A DNA stretch of 64,000 bases from Streptomyces rugosispiralis (GTDB taxonomy: Bacteria > Actinomycetota > Actinomycetes > Streptomycetales > Streptomycetaceae), in the NCBI RefSeq assembly GCF_024505145.1, contig NZ_JANIAA010000003.1, positions 186,001 to 250,000 on the forward strand. The letters are read 5' to 3'. This document shows positions 54,093 to 63,025 of this stretch, one piece after another; within the stretch, counting starts at the first letter, position 1, and every line of letters begins with the position of its first letter. The notes below the pieces were generated by a model. The model was not told where the DNA came from. It searched no databases and saw only the letters and a program-made list of their open reading frames with translations. Position numbers and translations under genes: made by a program.

Positions 54093-54752
54093 TCACGCCC
54101 GCAGGTAGGCGAGGACCGCCAGCACCCTGCGATGGGTCTCCTCCGCCGGAGGGAGGTCCAGCTTGGTGAGGATGCTGCCGATGTGTTTGCCCACGGCCGC
54201 CTCGGACACGACCAGTTCACGGGCGATGGCACCGTTCGACTTGCCCTCCGCGATCAGCCCCAGCACCTCCCGCTCCCGCGCGGTGAGCCGCTCCAGCGGG
54301 TCGCGGCGTCGGCGCAGCAACTGGCGCACCACTTCGGGGTCGACGACGGTGCCACCGTCCGCGACCTCGCACAGGGCGGCCACGAAGTCCGCCACCTGCC
54401 CGACCCGGTCCTTCAGCAGGTAGCCGACGCCCGTTCCGTCACCGGAGTCCAGCAGTTCCGCGGCGTATGTCCGTTGTACGTACTGGCTGAGGACCAGGAC
54501 GGGCAGCGTGGGCAGCGTCTCGCGCAGCCGCACCGCCGCGTGCAGGCCCTCGTCCTGGAACCCCGGGGGCATCCGCACATCCGTCAGGACGATGTCGGGA
54601 GCGTGCTCCTCGACCGCGGCGAGCAGTGCGGGAGCGTCGCCGACGGCCGCGACGACGTCATGCCCGCAGCGGCCGAGCAGGCCGATGAGCCCCTCCCGCA
54701 GCAGCACACTGTCCTCGGCCAGTACTACGCGGAGCGGTCGGTCCGTACGCAA
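54093..54752 (-). CDS. NarL/LuxR-type response regulator
   Basis: 219 residues from a TTG start at 54752, with GGAGA four bases upstream and 28 nt overlap with the kinase gene. Receiver: VVLAEDSVLLREGLIGLL with phospho-Asp in DIVLTDVRMPP, and LLKDRV near the end. LuxR-type HTH at ~155-215: LTAREREVLGLIAEGKSNGA and SEAAVGKHIGSILTKLDLPP. Likely controls the adjacent ABC exporter. Partner kinase is the next gene. Confidence 0.88.
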   Translation of the reverse strand: MRTDRPLRVVLAEDSVLLREGLIGLLGRCGHDVVAAVGDAPALLAAVEEHAPDIVLTDVRMPPGFQDEGLHAAVRLRETLPTLPVLVLSQYVQRTYAAELLDSGDGTGVGYLLKDRVGQVADFVAALCEVADGGTVVDPEVVRQLLRRRRDPLERLTAREREVLGLIAEGKSNGAIARELVVSEAAVGKHIGSILTKLDLPPAEETHRRVLAVLAYLRA

Positions 54753-56023
54753 GGAATCTCCACACGCAACAGGGTCGGTCCGCCCGGCGGGCTGGACAGG
54801 GAGATTCTGCCATCCAGCGCCGCGACCCGGTCCGCGAGTCCGGTCAGGCCGGTACCGGCGCCGGTGTCCGCACCGCCCCGGCCGTTGTCGCGCACCTGGA
54901 GGAACAGCCGGCCGTCCCGGTGTCCTCCGCTCACCTCCGCGCGGCTCGCCCCGCTGTGCCTGGCGACGTTGGTGAGGGCCTCGCGGACGACGAAGTACGC
55001 GGCGGCCTCCACCGCTTGGGGCAGCCGTCCGGACAGGGCCAGATCCACGTCCACGGGGATCGCGGAGCGGTCCGCGGCGTCGGCGACGGCCGCGGGGAGG
55101 CCATGGTCCGACAGCACCTTGGGGTGGATGCCGCGGATGAGTTCGCGCAGCTCCGCGAGCACCTCGTCCGCCTCCCGGTGGGCCTTCGCGAGCTGATCGG
55201 CGACCGGCCCGGCAGGTGCGTCCAGGCGGGCCAGGCCGAGCGTCATCGTCAGTCCCACCAGCCGCTGCTGCGCCCCGTCGTGCAGATCGCGCTCGATGCG
55301 CCGCCGTTCCGCCTCGAAGGCGTCCACCAGCCGGAGCCGGGAACGGGTCAACTCGACCACCCTCGTGCCCAGTTCGGCCTCGCCCGGAGCGATCAGCAGA
55401 CGTGTCAGACCGCTCCGGGCGCCCGCCACCACCCCCAGGGCATAGCCGCCCAGCATCAGGAGCACCACACCGAGCACGGCGATCGCGAGGGCCGACGGCC
55501 AGGTGGTGACCGTCCACTGCTTGAGCACCTTCGTCTCCTGGCCACCGCCGACCGTGGCCATCAGCAGCGGGGTCGCGGCCATGGACAGCGGGCAGAGCAG
55601 GGCGACGGCGACGACGAGCGCGTCGACCGGCCACAGCACCACCGCGAACAGCAGGGCATGGCCCAGCTCCCGCCACGTCGCCTGCTCCCTCGTCCGCGTG
55701 GTCAGCCAGGCCCAGAGGCCATGGGCGAGGGGCGCCCGGTGCGGGTCGACGGCGGGGTCCGCGTCGATCAGACGCATCCGCCGCCGTTCCACCCAGGCCA
55801 CCGGGATTCCGGCGAGGGCCACGAGGACGAGCAGCGGGACCCCGACCAGTACGAGGGCGAGAACGGCTCCGGCCGCCGCCGTGGCCGCGATCATCACGAG
55901 CGCGACGGCACCGGTCACCGCTCCGCTGAGCAGATAACCGGCGGCGCGCCACGGCCACGCCGACAGCAGGAAGCCAGGCCCGGCCATGGCGTGCCACACG
56001 TTGCGCGGATGCATGGAGGTCAC
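54725..56023 (-). CDS. Membrane sensor histidine kinase (NarX/DesK class)
   Basis: 432 residues. Four membrane helices in the first ~210 residues flank a DUF-type sensor domain (WVERRRMRLIDADPAVDPHR). HisKA_3: EAERRRIERDLHDGAQQRLV with the phospho-accepting His. HATPase: YFVVREALTNVARHSGASRA, VRDNGRGGADTGAGTGLTGL. The 3' end overlaps the response-regulator gene by 28 nt. It is divergent from the ABC exporter, so it probably senses the exported or envelope stress signal (inference). Confidence 0.9.
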   Translation of the reverse strand: MTSMHPRNVWHAMAGPGFLLSAWPWRAAGYLLSGAVTGAVALVMIAATAAAGAVLALVLVGVPLLVLVALAGIPVAWVERRRMRLIDADPAVDPHRAPLAHGLWAWLTTRTREQATWRELGHALLFAVVLWPVDALVVAVALLCPLSMAATPLLMATVGGGQETKVLKQWTVTTWPSALAIAVLGVVLLMLGGYALGVVAGARSGLTRLLIAPGEAELGTRVVELTRSRLRLVDAFEAERRRIERDLHDGAQQRLVGLTMTLGLARLDAPAGPVADQLAKAHREADEVLAELRELIRGIHPKVLSDHGLPAAVADAADRSAIPVDVDLALSGRLPQAVEAAAYFVVREALTNVARHSGASRAEVSGGHRDGRLFLQVRDNGRGGADTGAGTGLTGLADRVAALDGRISLSSPPGGPTLLRVEIPCVRTDRSA

Positions 56024-56181
56024 CGTAGAAGGCCCGGTCCCGCCGGTGCCATCGGGCCAGGGAGCCCTTCGGGGGTATGCCTGGCCCTACCCCAGGTCTC
56101 GCCCCCGCCGTACTGCGGCGCGGTGCCTCCGCGCGGTTTCGTGAGATCACCGAGGACGGCAACCCGGCGGAGTGGGGACAG

Positions 56182-56922
56182 ATGAACAACAACGACGTGA
56201 TCCAGTTGCGTTCGGTCAGCAGACGCTACGGCTCCGGGGATGGCGCGGTGACGGCGCTCGACGACGTCTCGCTGTCGTTCCCCAGGGGATCGTTCACCGC
56301 CGTCATGGGCCCCTCGGGATCCGGCAAGTCGACGCTGTTGCAGTGCGCCGCGGGGCTGGACCGCCCGACGTCGGGGTCGGTCACCGTGGCCGGGACCGAG
56401 CTGACGAGGCTGAGCGAGACCAGGCTGACCCTGCTGCGCCGCCGGCGCGTCGGGTTCGTGTTCCAGGCGTTCAACCTGCTGCCGGCGCTGACCGCGGAGC
56501 AGAATGTGACGCTGCCGCTGCGCCTCGCCGGTCACCGCCCCGCCAAGGCCCGGGTGCGTGAGGTGCTCCAGCAGGTCGGGCTCGGCGAGCGGGCGCGGCA
56601 CCGTCCGGCGGAGCTGTCCGGTGGCCAGCAGCAGCGTGTCGCCCTGGCCCGCGCCCTGATCACCCGGCCCGATGTGCTCTTCGGCGACGAACCGACCGGG
56701 GCCCTCGACTCGCGGACCGGCCGTGAGGTGCTGACGTTGCTGCGCGGGATGGCCGACGGCGAGGGCCAGACGATCGTCATGGTCACGCATGACCCGGTGG
56801 CCGCCTCCTGCGCCGACCGTGTGCTCTTCCTCGTCGACGGGCGGGTGAGCGGCGAGTTGGCCGGGGCAGGTGCCGACACCATCGCCGCGCACATGGCCAC
56901 GCTGGAGGCCGTGCCGTGCTGA
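56182..56922 (+). CDS. ABC transporter ATPase (MacB/LolD-like)
   Basis: 246 residues from ATG 56182 (MNNNDVIQLRSVSRRYGSGD); a longer frame upstream lacks a ribosome site. Walker A GPSGSGKSTLL, signature LSGGQQQRVALARALI, Walker B VLFGDEPTGALD, H-loop MVTHDPVAA. Works with the FtsX-like permease, whose GTG start overlaps its stop. Typical of peptide/antibiotic resistance exporters next to two-component systems. Confidence 0.92.
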   Translation: MNNNDVIQLRSVSRRYGSGDGAVTALDDVSLSFPRGSFTAVMGPSGSGKSTLLQCAAGLDRPTSGSVTVAGTELTRLSETRLTLLRRRRVGFVFQAFNLLPALTAEQNVTLPLRLAGHRPAKARVREVLQQVGLGERARHRPAELSGGQQQRVALARALITRPDVLFGDEPTGALDSRTGREVLTLLRGMADGEGQTIVMVTHDPVAASCADRVLFLVDGRVSGELAGAGADTIAAHMATLEAVPC

Positions 56923-59381
56923 GCGTCGCCCTGTGCACCCTGCGCACCCGCTGGGCCACCTTCGCCGGCAGCTTCGTCGCCCTCGCCCTGGGCGTCGCGC
57001 TGACCGCGGCGATGGGCCTGGCGCTCGCCTCGTCCCTGGATGCGCCCGACCGCGGGCCCGAGCGGTTCGCCGCCGCGCCGGTCGTGGTCAGGGGAGCCGA
57101 CACCCTGCGGGTGGACACCTCGGCCGGGGTCCAGGTCCAGAGGCTCGCACACCCGCGTGCCGTGCCCGCCGGGACCGTCGCGAAGCTGCGGAGGCTCGGC
57201 GCCGTCGTCATGGACCGGTCCTTCGCCGTACGGGCGCGGGGCGGGCCGGACGACCTCGTGGGGCACCCCTGGTCCACCGCCGCCTTCGCCCCGTACCGGA
57301 TCGACGCGGGACGCCCGCCCCGCGCGGCCGACGAGGTCGTGGTCAGCGGGGGCTGGGCGAGCCCGGGGAACCGCGTACGGACCGACCGCGGCACCGTGCG
57401 GGTCGTCGGAACCGTCGCGGGGCGCGGCTTCGAGAACGCCGTCTTCTACACCGACGCACACGCCGCCCGGCTGTCACCGACCGGCGTCCAGCTCGTCGTG
57501 GACGCCGACCCGGCGGCTGTCCGCGAGGCGGTGCGCGGCAGCGACGGGGTCCGGGTCCTCACCGGGCGGGAACGCCACCGGGCCGACCCCGACCCGGACC
57601 GGGACCGGGAGGCCCTCACCGCGATGAACGCGATGTTCGGCACGGCGGGCGGTGTCGCCGCCTTCGTGTCGGTGTTCGTGGTGGCCTCCACCTTCGCGTT
57701 CGCGGTCGCCCAGCGGCGCCGGGAGTTCGGGCTGCTGCGGGTGGCGGGGGCGACCCCGGGCCAGATCCGCCGGATGGTCCTCGCCGAAGCGCTCGTGGTC
57801 GGTGCGGCCGCCTCGGCCACCGGCTGTCTGCTCGGCGCGTACGGCGCGCCACGGCTGGCCGGCCGGGTGGCCGACGGTGGTCTCGCGCCGCGCTGGTTCG
57901 CCATCGGCGACCATGTCTGGCCGTACCACCTGGCCTTCTGGACGGGGCTGTGCGTCGCGCTGTGCGGTGCGGCGGCCGCGTCCTGGCGGGCGGGGCGCGC
58001 CGGCCCCGCCCAGGCGCTGCGCGAGGCGTCCGCGGACAGCGGGACGGGCCGGACGATGACCCGGGGCCGATGGCTTTCCGGCCTGGCCCTGCTGGTGACC
58101 GCCGCCGTGACGCTGTGCCTGACCCTGCTCACCGACCCTGGCGACCTGCTGCACCGGAAGACCTATGTGAGCCGCCCGATGCTGCTGATCAGCGCGGTCG
58201 CGCTGCTCGCACCGGTGGCGGTGCGGCCGCTGACCCGGCTGATCGCCTGGCTCCCGGCCCGGCTGCCGGGTGCCGGCGGCATGCTGGTGCGGGAGAACGC
58301 CGCGGCCGGTGTGCGCCGTACGGCCGCCATCGCGGCGCCCGTTCTGGTCACGGTCGCCCTCGCCGGTTCGCTCCTGGGCGCCACCGCGACGCTGAACCGG
58401 GCGCGGGCCGCCGAGACCCGGCAGCGGACGGCCGCCGACTTCGTCGTCACCCCGGCCGGGGGTGCGGGCTTCGATACGGCGGCGCTGCGCAGGCTGCGCG
58501 AGGTGCCCGGTGTCGAGGTGTCGGCGACCTCGTCGAGCGCCGTCTACGTCCTGGAGGACGGCGTGTCGCTCATGAAGTCCGAGGCCCGCGCCGCCGATCC
58601 GGGCGCGCTCGCCACCACGTCCCGGTTGCCGATCGTGGCGGGGAAGGCGCGCGATCTGGACGACGACTCGATCATCGTCAATGGCGAGTGGCAACGGCAC
58701 ACCGTGGGCGAGCGGGTGCGGGTGTGGCTCGGCGACGGCACGGAGCGGTCGCTGCGGATCGCCGCGGTGATGGCCACCGGCACCGGCGACAACGGCGTCC
58801 ACGTCACCCCGCGCAACGCGCCCGGTGCGACCGTGGACCGGGTCGACATCGCCCTCGCGCAGGGCGCCGACCCGGGCGCCGCGGCCGCCGGGCTGCGTGC
58901 GGCGGTGCGCACCACCGGCGGCCACGTGTTCACCAAGGACCAATGGGTGAGGGCGAGTTACCCCGGGACCAACCGCACGACCCGGCTCGGCTTTCTGCTG
59001 GTCCTCGGCATCGCCCTCCTCTACACGGGCATCTCCGTGGCCAACACCATGGTGATGGCCACCTCCGAACGCGTCCGCGACCTGGCCGTGCTGCGCCTGG
59101 CCGGAGCCACCACCTGGCAGGTGCTGCGGCTGGTGGGCGCCGAGGCGCTGACGGTGGTCGCGGTCGGCGCGGTCCTGGGCCTCCTGGTCACCGGGCTCAA
59201 CCTGGTGGGCATGTGGAGCGCCCTGGCCCTGCTGTCGGTGCGGACCACGATCGCCCTCCCCTGGACGGCCGTCGGCGCGGCCGTGGCCGCCTGCGCGGTA
59301 CTCGCCGTGGTCTCGTCGGTCGCCCCCGCCGCGTTCGCCCTCCGCCGCCGGGCGGTGGCGCTGGCGGGGCTGCGGGAGTGA
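56916..59381 (+). CDS. FtsX/MacB-type ABC permease
   Basis: 821 residues with two FtsX domains. N-terminal helix (FAGSFVALALGVALTAAMGL), a periplasmic-type domain, then helices at ~245-365; a second helix at ~475-495 starts the second periplasmic part, and the last three helices end at ~815. Repeated motif MVLAEALVVGAAASATGCLL. Likely exports a lipid, peptide or antibiotic using the ATPase encoded just upstream. A decamer repeat array begins right after its TGA. Confidence 0.88.
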   Translation: MLSVALCTLRTRWATFAGSFVALALGVALTAAMGLALASSLDAPDRGPERFAAAPVVVRGADTLRVDTSAGVQVQRLAHPRAVPAGTVAKLRRLGAVVMDRSFAVRARGGPDDLVGHPWSTAAFAPYRIDAGRPPRAADEVVVSGGWASPGNRVRTDRGTVRVVGTVAGRGFENAVFYTDAHAARLSPTGVQLVVDADPAAVREAVRGSDGVRVLTGRERHRADPDPDRDREALTAMNAMFGTAGGVAAFVSVFVVASTFAFAVAQRRREFGLLRVAGATPGQIRRMVLAEALVVGAAASATGCLLGAYGAPRLAGRVADGGLAPRWFAIGDHVWPYHLAFWTGLCVALCGAAAASWRAGRAGPAQALREASADSGTGRTMTRGRWLSGLALLVTAAVTLCLTLLTDPGDLLHRKTYVSRPMLLISAVALLAPVAVRPLTRLIAWLPARLPGAGGMLVRENAAAGVRRTAAIAAPVLVTVALAGSLLGATATLNRARAAETRQRTAADFVVTPAGGAGFDTAALRRLREVPGVEVSATSSSAVYVLEDGVSLMKSEARAADPGALATTSRLPIVAGKARDLDDDSIIVNGEWQRHTVGERVRVWLGDGTERSLRIAAVMATGTGDNGVHVTPRNAPGATVDRVDIALAQGADPGAAAAGLRAAVRTTGGHVFTKDQWVRASYPGTNRTTRLGFLLVLGIALLYTGISVANTMVMATSERVRDLAVLRLAGATTWQVLRLVGAEALTVVAVGAVLGLLVTGLNLVGMWSALALLSVRTTIALPWTAVGAAVAACAVLAVVSSVAPAAFALRRRAVALAGLRE

Positions 59382-59471
59382 CCACGCCGGCCCACACCGG
59401 CCCATGCCGGCCCACGTCAATCCACGTCGGCCCTCACCGGCCCGTGTCGGCCCATGTCGGCCCATATCAAC
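59382..59471. repeat. 10-bp tandem array after the permease stop
   Basis: About nine degenerate 10-bp units of the form CAYRYCGGCC fill most of the convergent gap to the YjbQ gene, starting directly behind the TGA. Confidence 0.85.
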
Positions 59472-59482
59472 CGCCGTTCAGC

Positions 59483-59902
59483 TCAGCCCAGGAAGCTCAG
59501 CCGCACCTGGCGTTCGGGGTTGTCCCGGTTGGTGTCGACCAGGCACACCGACTGCCAGGTGCCCAGCGCCATCCCGCCGCCGATGACCGGGATGGTGGCG
59601 TGCGGGGGTACGAAGGCGGGGAGGACATGGTCGCGGCCGTGGCCGGGGCTGCCGTGACGGTGGCGCCAGCGGTCGTCGGCGGGGAGGAGGTCGCGGAGGG
59701 CGGAGAGCAGATCGGTGTCGCTGCCTGCGCCCGTCTCCAGGATGGCGATCCCGGCCGTGGCATGCGGGACGAAGACGTTGAGCAGGCCGTCGCCGCCGTC
59801 CGCCACCTCGCGCAGGTACGCCTCGCAGTCGGCGGTGAGGTCGGCGACGGTCTCGGTGGATCCGGTGGTGACGCTGATGGTGTGGGTACGGAATGTGCTC
59901 AT
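59483..59902 (-). CDS. YjbQ/UPF0047 family protein
   Basis: 139 residues from ATG 59902 (MSTFRTHTISVTTGSTETVA). Family motifs: LLNVFVPHATAGIAILETG and GGGMALGTWQSVCLVDTNR, with the three histidines of the putative metal site (PHATAG, GRDHVLPAF, PPHATI). The family has been proposed as thiamine-phosphate-synthase-like. Single-copy housekeeping gene, no operon partner here. Confidence 0.9.
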   Translation of the reverse strand: MSTFRTHTISVTTGSTETVADLTADCEAYLREVADGGDGLLNVFVPHATAGIAILETGAGSDTDLLSALRDLLPADDRWRHRHGSPGHGRDHVLPAFVPPHATIPVIGGGMALGTWQSVCLVDTNRDNPERQVRLSFLG

Positions 59903-60003
59903 GGAACCATCCTGATACGCCGCCGCGTAAAACTCCCGCAACAAAGGTCCGAGGATCAAGACACCGTTGACCGGTTCCGGACGTCCTCGCTAGCTTCGAG
60001 GGC

Positions 60004-60087
60004 ATGTTTACGTCAGCCCTGCTCACCACGCGCGGTCATATCGACCTGCTGCGGGTGGCGTCCGCCGCGTGTCCCGGCCCCCGCTGA
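60004..60087 (+). CDS. Short leader peptide upstream of sulfonate transporter genes
   Basis: 27 codons: MFTSALLTTRGHID, then LLRVASAACPGPR and TGA. The core R-G-H-I-D-L-L-R-V-A-S-A-x-C is the signature of the small leader peptides that precede sulfur and cysteine genes in Streptomyces. Its single near-terminal cysteine suits ribosome-mediated attenuation that senses cysteine-tRNA. It lies 131 bp before the ABC permease gene, which begins a sulfonate import operon. Too short to be credible on size alone, but the motif and the context agree. Confidence 0.75.
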   Translation: MFTSALLTTRGHIDLLRVASAACPGPR

Positions 60088-60218
60088 CCTTTCTCTCCCT
60101 CCCCCGCCTCTCCTCCCCCTCGCCTCGGTCTCGTTCCGCCGTACCGTGCTGATCGTCGTCTCGTACGGCGGGTACGGGCCGGTACGGGCGTCGAGGCGTA
60201 CCCCTTTGTGGAGCCCCC

Positions 60219-61028
60219 ATGTCCCCGGTTCTCGAACCGGTCGTGCCGCTCTCGGCGCGCCGCCGCTCCGTGCCGCGATGGCTGCGCCGTACGACCGGAC
60301 CCCTTCTGCTGCTGGTGCTCTGGCAGGTGTCCAGCGCCACCGGTGTCCTGCCCTCCGACACCCTGGCCTCTCCCGGGACCATCGCCGGTACCGCCTCCGA
60401 CCTGCTCAAGGACGGCACCCTCCCGCACGCCATGCTGGTGTCCGTACAACGGGTGCTGATCGGGCTGGCGCTCGGCGGTGTCATCGGCGTCGCGCTCGCG
60501 CTGGTCTCCGGGCTGTCCCGGCTCGGCGAGGACCTCGTCGACGCGAGTGTGCAGATGCTGCGCAGCATCCCCTGGGTCGGCATGATCCCGCTGTTCATCA
60601 TCTGGATGGGCATCGGTGAGGCCCCGAAGATCGCGCTCATCGCGCTGGGTGTCACCTTCCATCTCTATCTGAACGTCTACGCGGGCATCCGTGGCGTGGA
60701 CGCCCAGCTCATCGAGGCCGGGAACTCGCTCGGGCTCGGCCGCTGGGGGCTGATCCGCCATGTGGTACTGCCCGGCGCGCTCCCCGGCGCGATGACCGGG
60801 CTGCGCTATTCCCTCGCCACCGCCTGGCTGGCGCTGGTCTTCGGCGAGACCATCAACGCCGACGACGGGATCGGCTTTCTGCTCAACCGCGCACGGGAGT
60901 TCTTCCAGACCGATGTGATCGTGGTCTGCCTGATCGTCTACGCCGCCCTCGGCCTGCTCGCCGATTTCATCGTCCGCACTCTGGAGAGGCTGCTGCTGCA
61001 ATGGCGACCGAACTTCACCGGCAAGTGA
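60219..61028 (+). CDS. ssuC: Aliphatic sulfonate ABC transporter permease
   Basis: 269 residues with six predicted membrane helices. BPD-transporter motif EAGNSLGLGRWGLIRHVVLP (EAA loop) and LATAWLALVFGETINADDG. Order permease-ATPase-binding protein and a binding protein of the SsuA/TauA type identify a sulfonate or taurine importer. Overlaps the ATPase gene by 28 bp. Probably repressed through the upstream leader peptide when cysteine is plentiful. Confidence 0.85.
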   Translation: MSPVLEPVVPLSARRRSVPRWLRRTTGPLLLLVLWQVSSATGVLPSDTLASPGTIAGTASDLLKDGTLPHAMLVSVQRVLIGLALGGVIGVALALVSGLSRLGEDLVDASVQMLRSIPWVGMIPLFIIWMGIGEAPKIALIALGVTFHLYLNVYAGIRGVDAQLIEAGNSLGLGRWGLIRHVVLPGALPGAMTGLRYSLATAWLALVFGETINADDGIGFLLNRAREFFQTDVIVVCLIVYAALGLLADFIVRTLERLLLQWRPNFTGK

Positions 61029-61795
61029 ACTCCGTCGAAAAGGAGTCGGGGCAGGAGCAGGGCGGCGAGAGCGGCGCAGCCGCGGTGCGGGTGCGCTCGC
61101 TGACCCGCTCGTTCGACGGCCGCGCGGTCATCGACAACCTCGAACTGGACGTACCGGCGGGCGAGTTCGTGGCGCTGCTCGGCCGCAGTGGCTGCGGCAA
61201 GTCCACGCTGCTGCGGGTGCTCGCCGGGCTGGACCGGGAGATCGAGGGCGAGGTGCTGGTGCCGCGCCGCAAGGCCGTCGCCTTCCAGGCACCCCGGCTG
61301 ATGCCCTGGAAGCGGGTCTGGCGCAATGTGCTGCTCGGGCTGCCCGGCCGTCCCGGGCGGGCCGTGGCCGAGCGGGCGCTCAACGAGGTCGGGCTCGGCC
61401 ATCGCGTCGACGCCTGGCCCAAGACCCTCTCCGGCGGTGAGGCGCAGCGCGCCTCGCTCGCCCGTGCGCTGGTGCGCGAGCCCGATCTGCTGCTGCTGGA
61501 CGAGCCGTTCGGCGCGCTGGACGCGCTCACCCGGATCACCGCCCAGCAGTTGGTGGCCGAGCTGTGGCAGCGACGCGGCTGCGCGGTGCTGCTGGTCACG
61601 CATGACGTGGAGGAGGCGCTGCTGCTCGCCGACCGCGTCCTGGTGATGGACGGGGGCGTCATCGCGCATCAGGTCCGGGTGGACCGGGACCGGCCGCGCG
61701 ACATCGCCGATCCGCTCCTCGCCGAGCTGCGCACCGAGCTGCTGGACCGGCTGGGTGTGCAGGCGCCCGAACCGGCCGTCCACAAGGTCGCCTGA
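61001..61795 (+). CDS. ssuB: Aliphatic sulfonate ABC transporter ATPase
   Basis: 264 residues. Walker A LLGRSGCGKSTLLRVLAGLD, signature LSGGEAQRASLARALVREPD, Walker B LLLLDEPFGALDALTRI, H-loop LLVTHDVEEALLLADRVLVM. SsuB/TauB subfamily features (RKAVAFQAPRLMPWKRVW). Start codon ATG lies inside the end of the permease gene. Confidence 0.9.
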   Translation: MATELHRQVNSVEKESGQEQGGESGAAAVRVRSLTRSFDGRAVIDNLELDVPAGEFVALLGRSGCGKSTLLRVLAGLDREIEGEVLVPRRKAVAFQAPRLMPWKRVWRNVLLGLPGRPGRAVAERALNEVGLGHRVDAWPKTLSGGEAQRASLARALVREPDLLLLDEPFGALDALTRITAQQLVAELWQRRGCAVLLVTHDVEEALLLADRVLVMDGGVIAHQVRVDRDRPRDIADPLLAELRTELLDRLGVQAPEPAVHKVA

Positions 61796-61899
61796 ACGGC
61801 CGCCCGGTCCCTCCCGAACCGGCCAGGTCCAGCCCGAAATCCCCCAGAACTCCCCGCGCCACCCGCACTGCCCGCACCTCCCGAACGGACCCTGCTGAC

Positions 61900-62934
61900 A
61901 TGAGATGGCGTATCGTCCCCGCCCTGTCCCTTCCCCTCGCCCTGCTGCTGTCCGCCTGCGTCAGCTCGCACGCGCAGAACAACTCCGGCTCCTCCGGCAA
62001 CACCGACGGCAAGGGCGATGTGACCCTCAACGTGGGTGACCAGAAGGGCAATGACGAGGCGGTGCTGCGCGCCGCCGGGCAGCTCGAGAACCTCCCCTAC
62101 AAGATCAAGTGGTCGACGTTCACCTCCGGCCCGCCGATCCTGGAGGCCGTGAGCGCCAAGGCCGTGGACATCGGCGGGGTCGGCAACACCCCGCCGGTCT
62201 TCGCCGCGGCCGCCAAGTCCCACATCAAGGTCGTGGCCGCCAAGCACGGGACCTCCGACGGCGAGACGATCCTGGTCAAGAAGGGGTCGTCGCTGAAGAA
62301 GACGGCCGACCTCAAGGGCAAGTCGGTGGCGGTCGCGCAGGGCAGTTCGGCGCATTACCAGCTGGTCGCCTCGCTCGCCAAGGCCGGGCTCTCGCTCAAG
62401 GACGTCAAGGTCAACCTCCTGCAGCCCGCCGACGCCCTGGCCGCCTTCACCCGCGGCAAAGTGGACGCCTGGGCCGTCTGGGACCCGTACACCTCCCAGG
62501 CGCTGCGCCAGTCGGACGCGCGGGTCCTCACCACGGGCCGGGGCGTGGTCAACGGCCTCAACTTCCAGGTGGCCAACCCCTCCTCCCTCGAGGACAAGAA
62601 GAAGGTCAAGGCCATCAAGGACTATCTCGGGCGGCTGCGCCGGGCCCAGGACTGGGTCTACAAGCACCCCGAGGAGTGGGCCAAGGTGTGGGGCAAGGAG
62701 ACCGGGCTGCCGTACCAGGTGGCGCTGGACTCGGTGAAGCGGACCAACGGCACCCGGGTGTACGTCGCCGTCGACAAGCCCGCCATCGCCTCGGAGCAGC
62801 AGATCGCGGACACCTTCGCGAAGCTGAAGCTCACCCCGCGCCGCTTCTCGTTCGCCGACTACGTCGACACCCGCTTCAACGGCGATCTGCCGCCCTCCAC
62901 CTCCGCACCGCGCACCTACGGAAAGGGATCCTGA
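61900..62934 (+). CDS. ssuA: Sulfonate ABC transporter substrate-binding lipoprotein
   Basis: 344 residues. Signal peptide with lipobox LSAC (Cys ~20) so it is anchored outside the membrane. Body: LNVGDQKGNDEAVLRAAGQL, STFTSGPPILEAVSAKAVDI, GGVGNTPPVFAAAAKSHI, WAVWDPYTSQAL: the pattern of SsuA/TauA/NrtA-type binding proteins. Binds alkanesulfonates or a similar anion and hands it to SsuC. 104 bp after ssuB. Confidence 0.9.
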   Translation: MRWRIVPALSLPLALLLSACVSSHAQNNSGSSGNTDGKGDVTLNVGDQKGNDEAVLRAAGQLENLPYKIKWSTFTSGPPILEAVSAKAVDIGGVGNTPPVFAAAAKSHIKVVAAKHGTSDGETILVKKGSSLKKTADLKGKSVAVAQGSSAHYQLVASLAKAGLSLKDVKVNLLQPADALAAFTRGKVDAWAVWDPYTSQALRQSDARVLTTGRGVVNGLNFQVANPSSLEDKKKVKAIKDYLGRLRRAQDWVYKHPEEWAKVWGKETGLPYQVALDSVKRTNGTRVYVAVDKPAIASEQQIADTFAKLKLTPRRFSFADYVDTRFNGDLPPSTSAPRTYGKGS

Positions 62935-63025
62935 GAGGACACCCCTTTTCGGGAGCGCCGCATCGGGTAAGCGCGTGGAAACCGCCAGCCGCGCGATACA
63001 CACCCGATGAAACGAGGTGAGCGTC

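Noticed and set aside
54753..56192. Response regulator frame extended to 699 residues
   Set aside because: The extension lies out of frame over the histidine kinase, which has intact motifs; the regulator has a TTG start with GGAGA at 54752.
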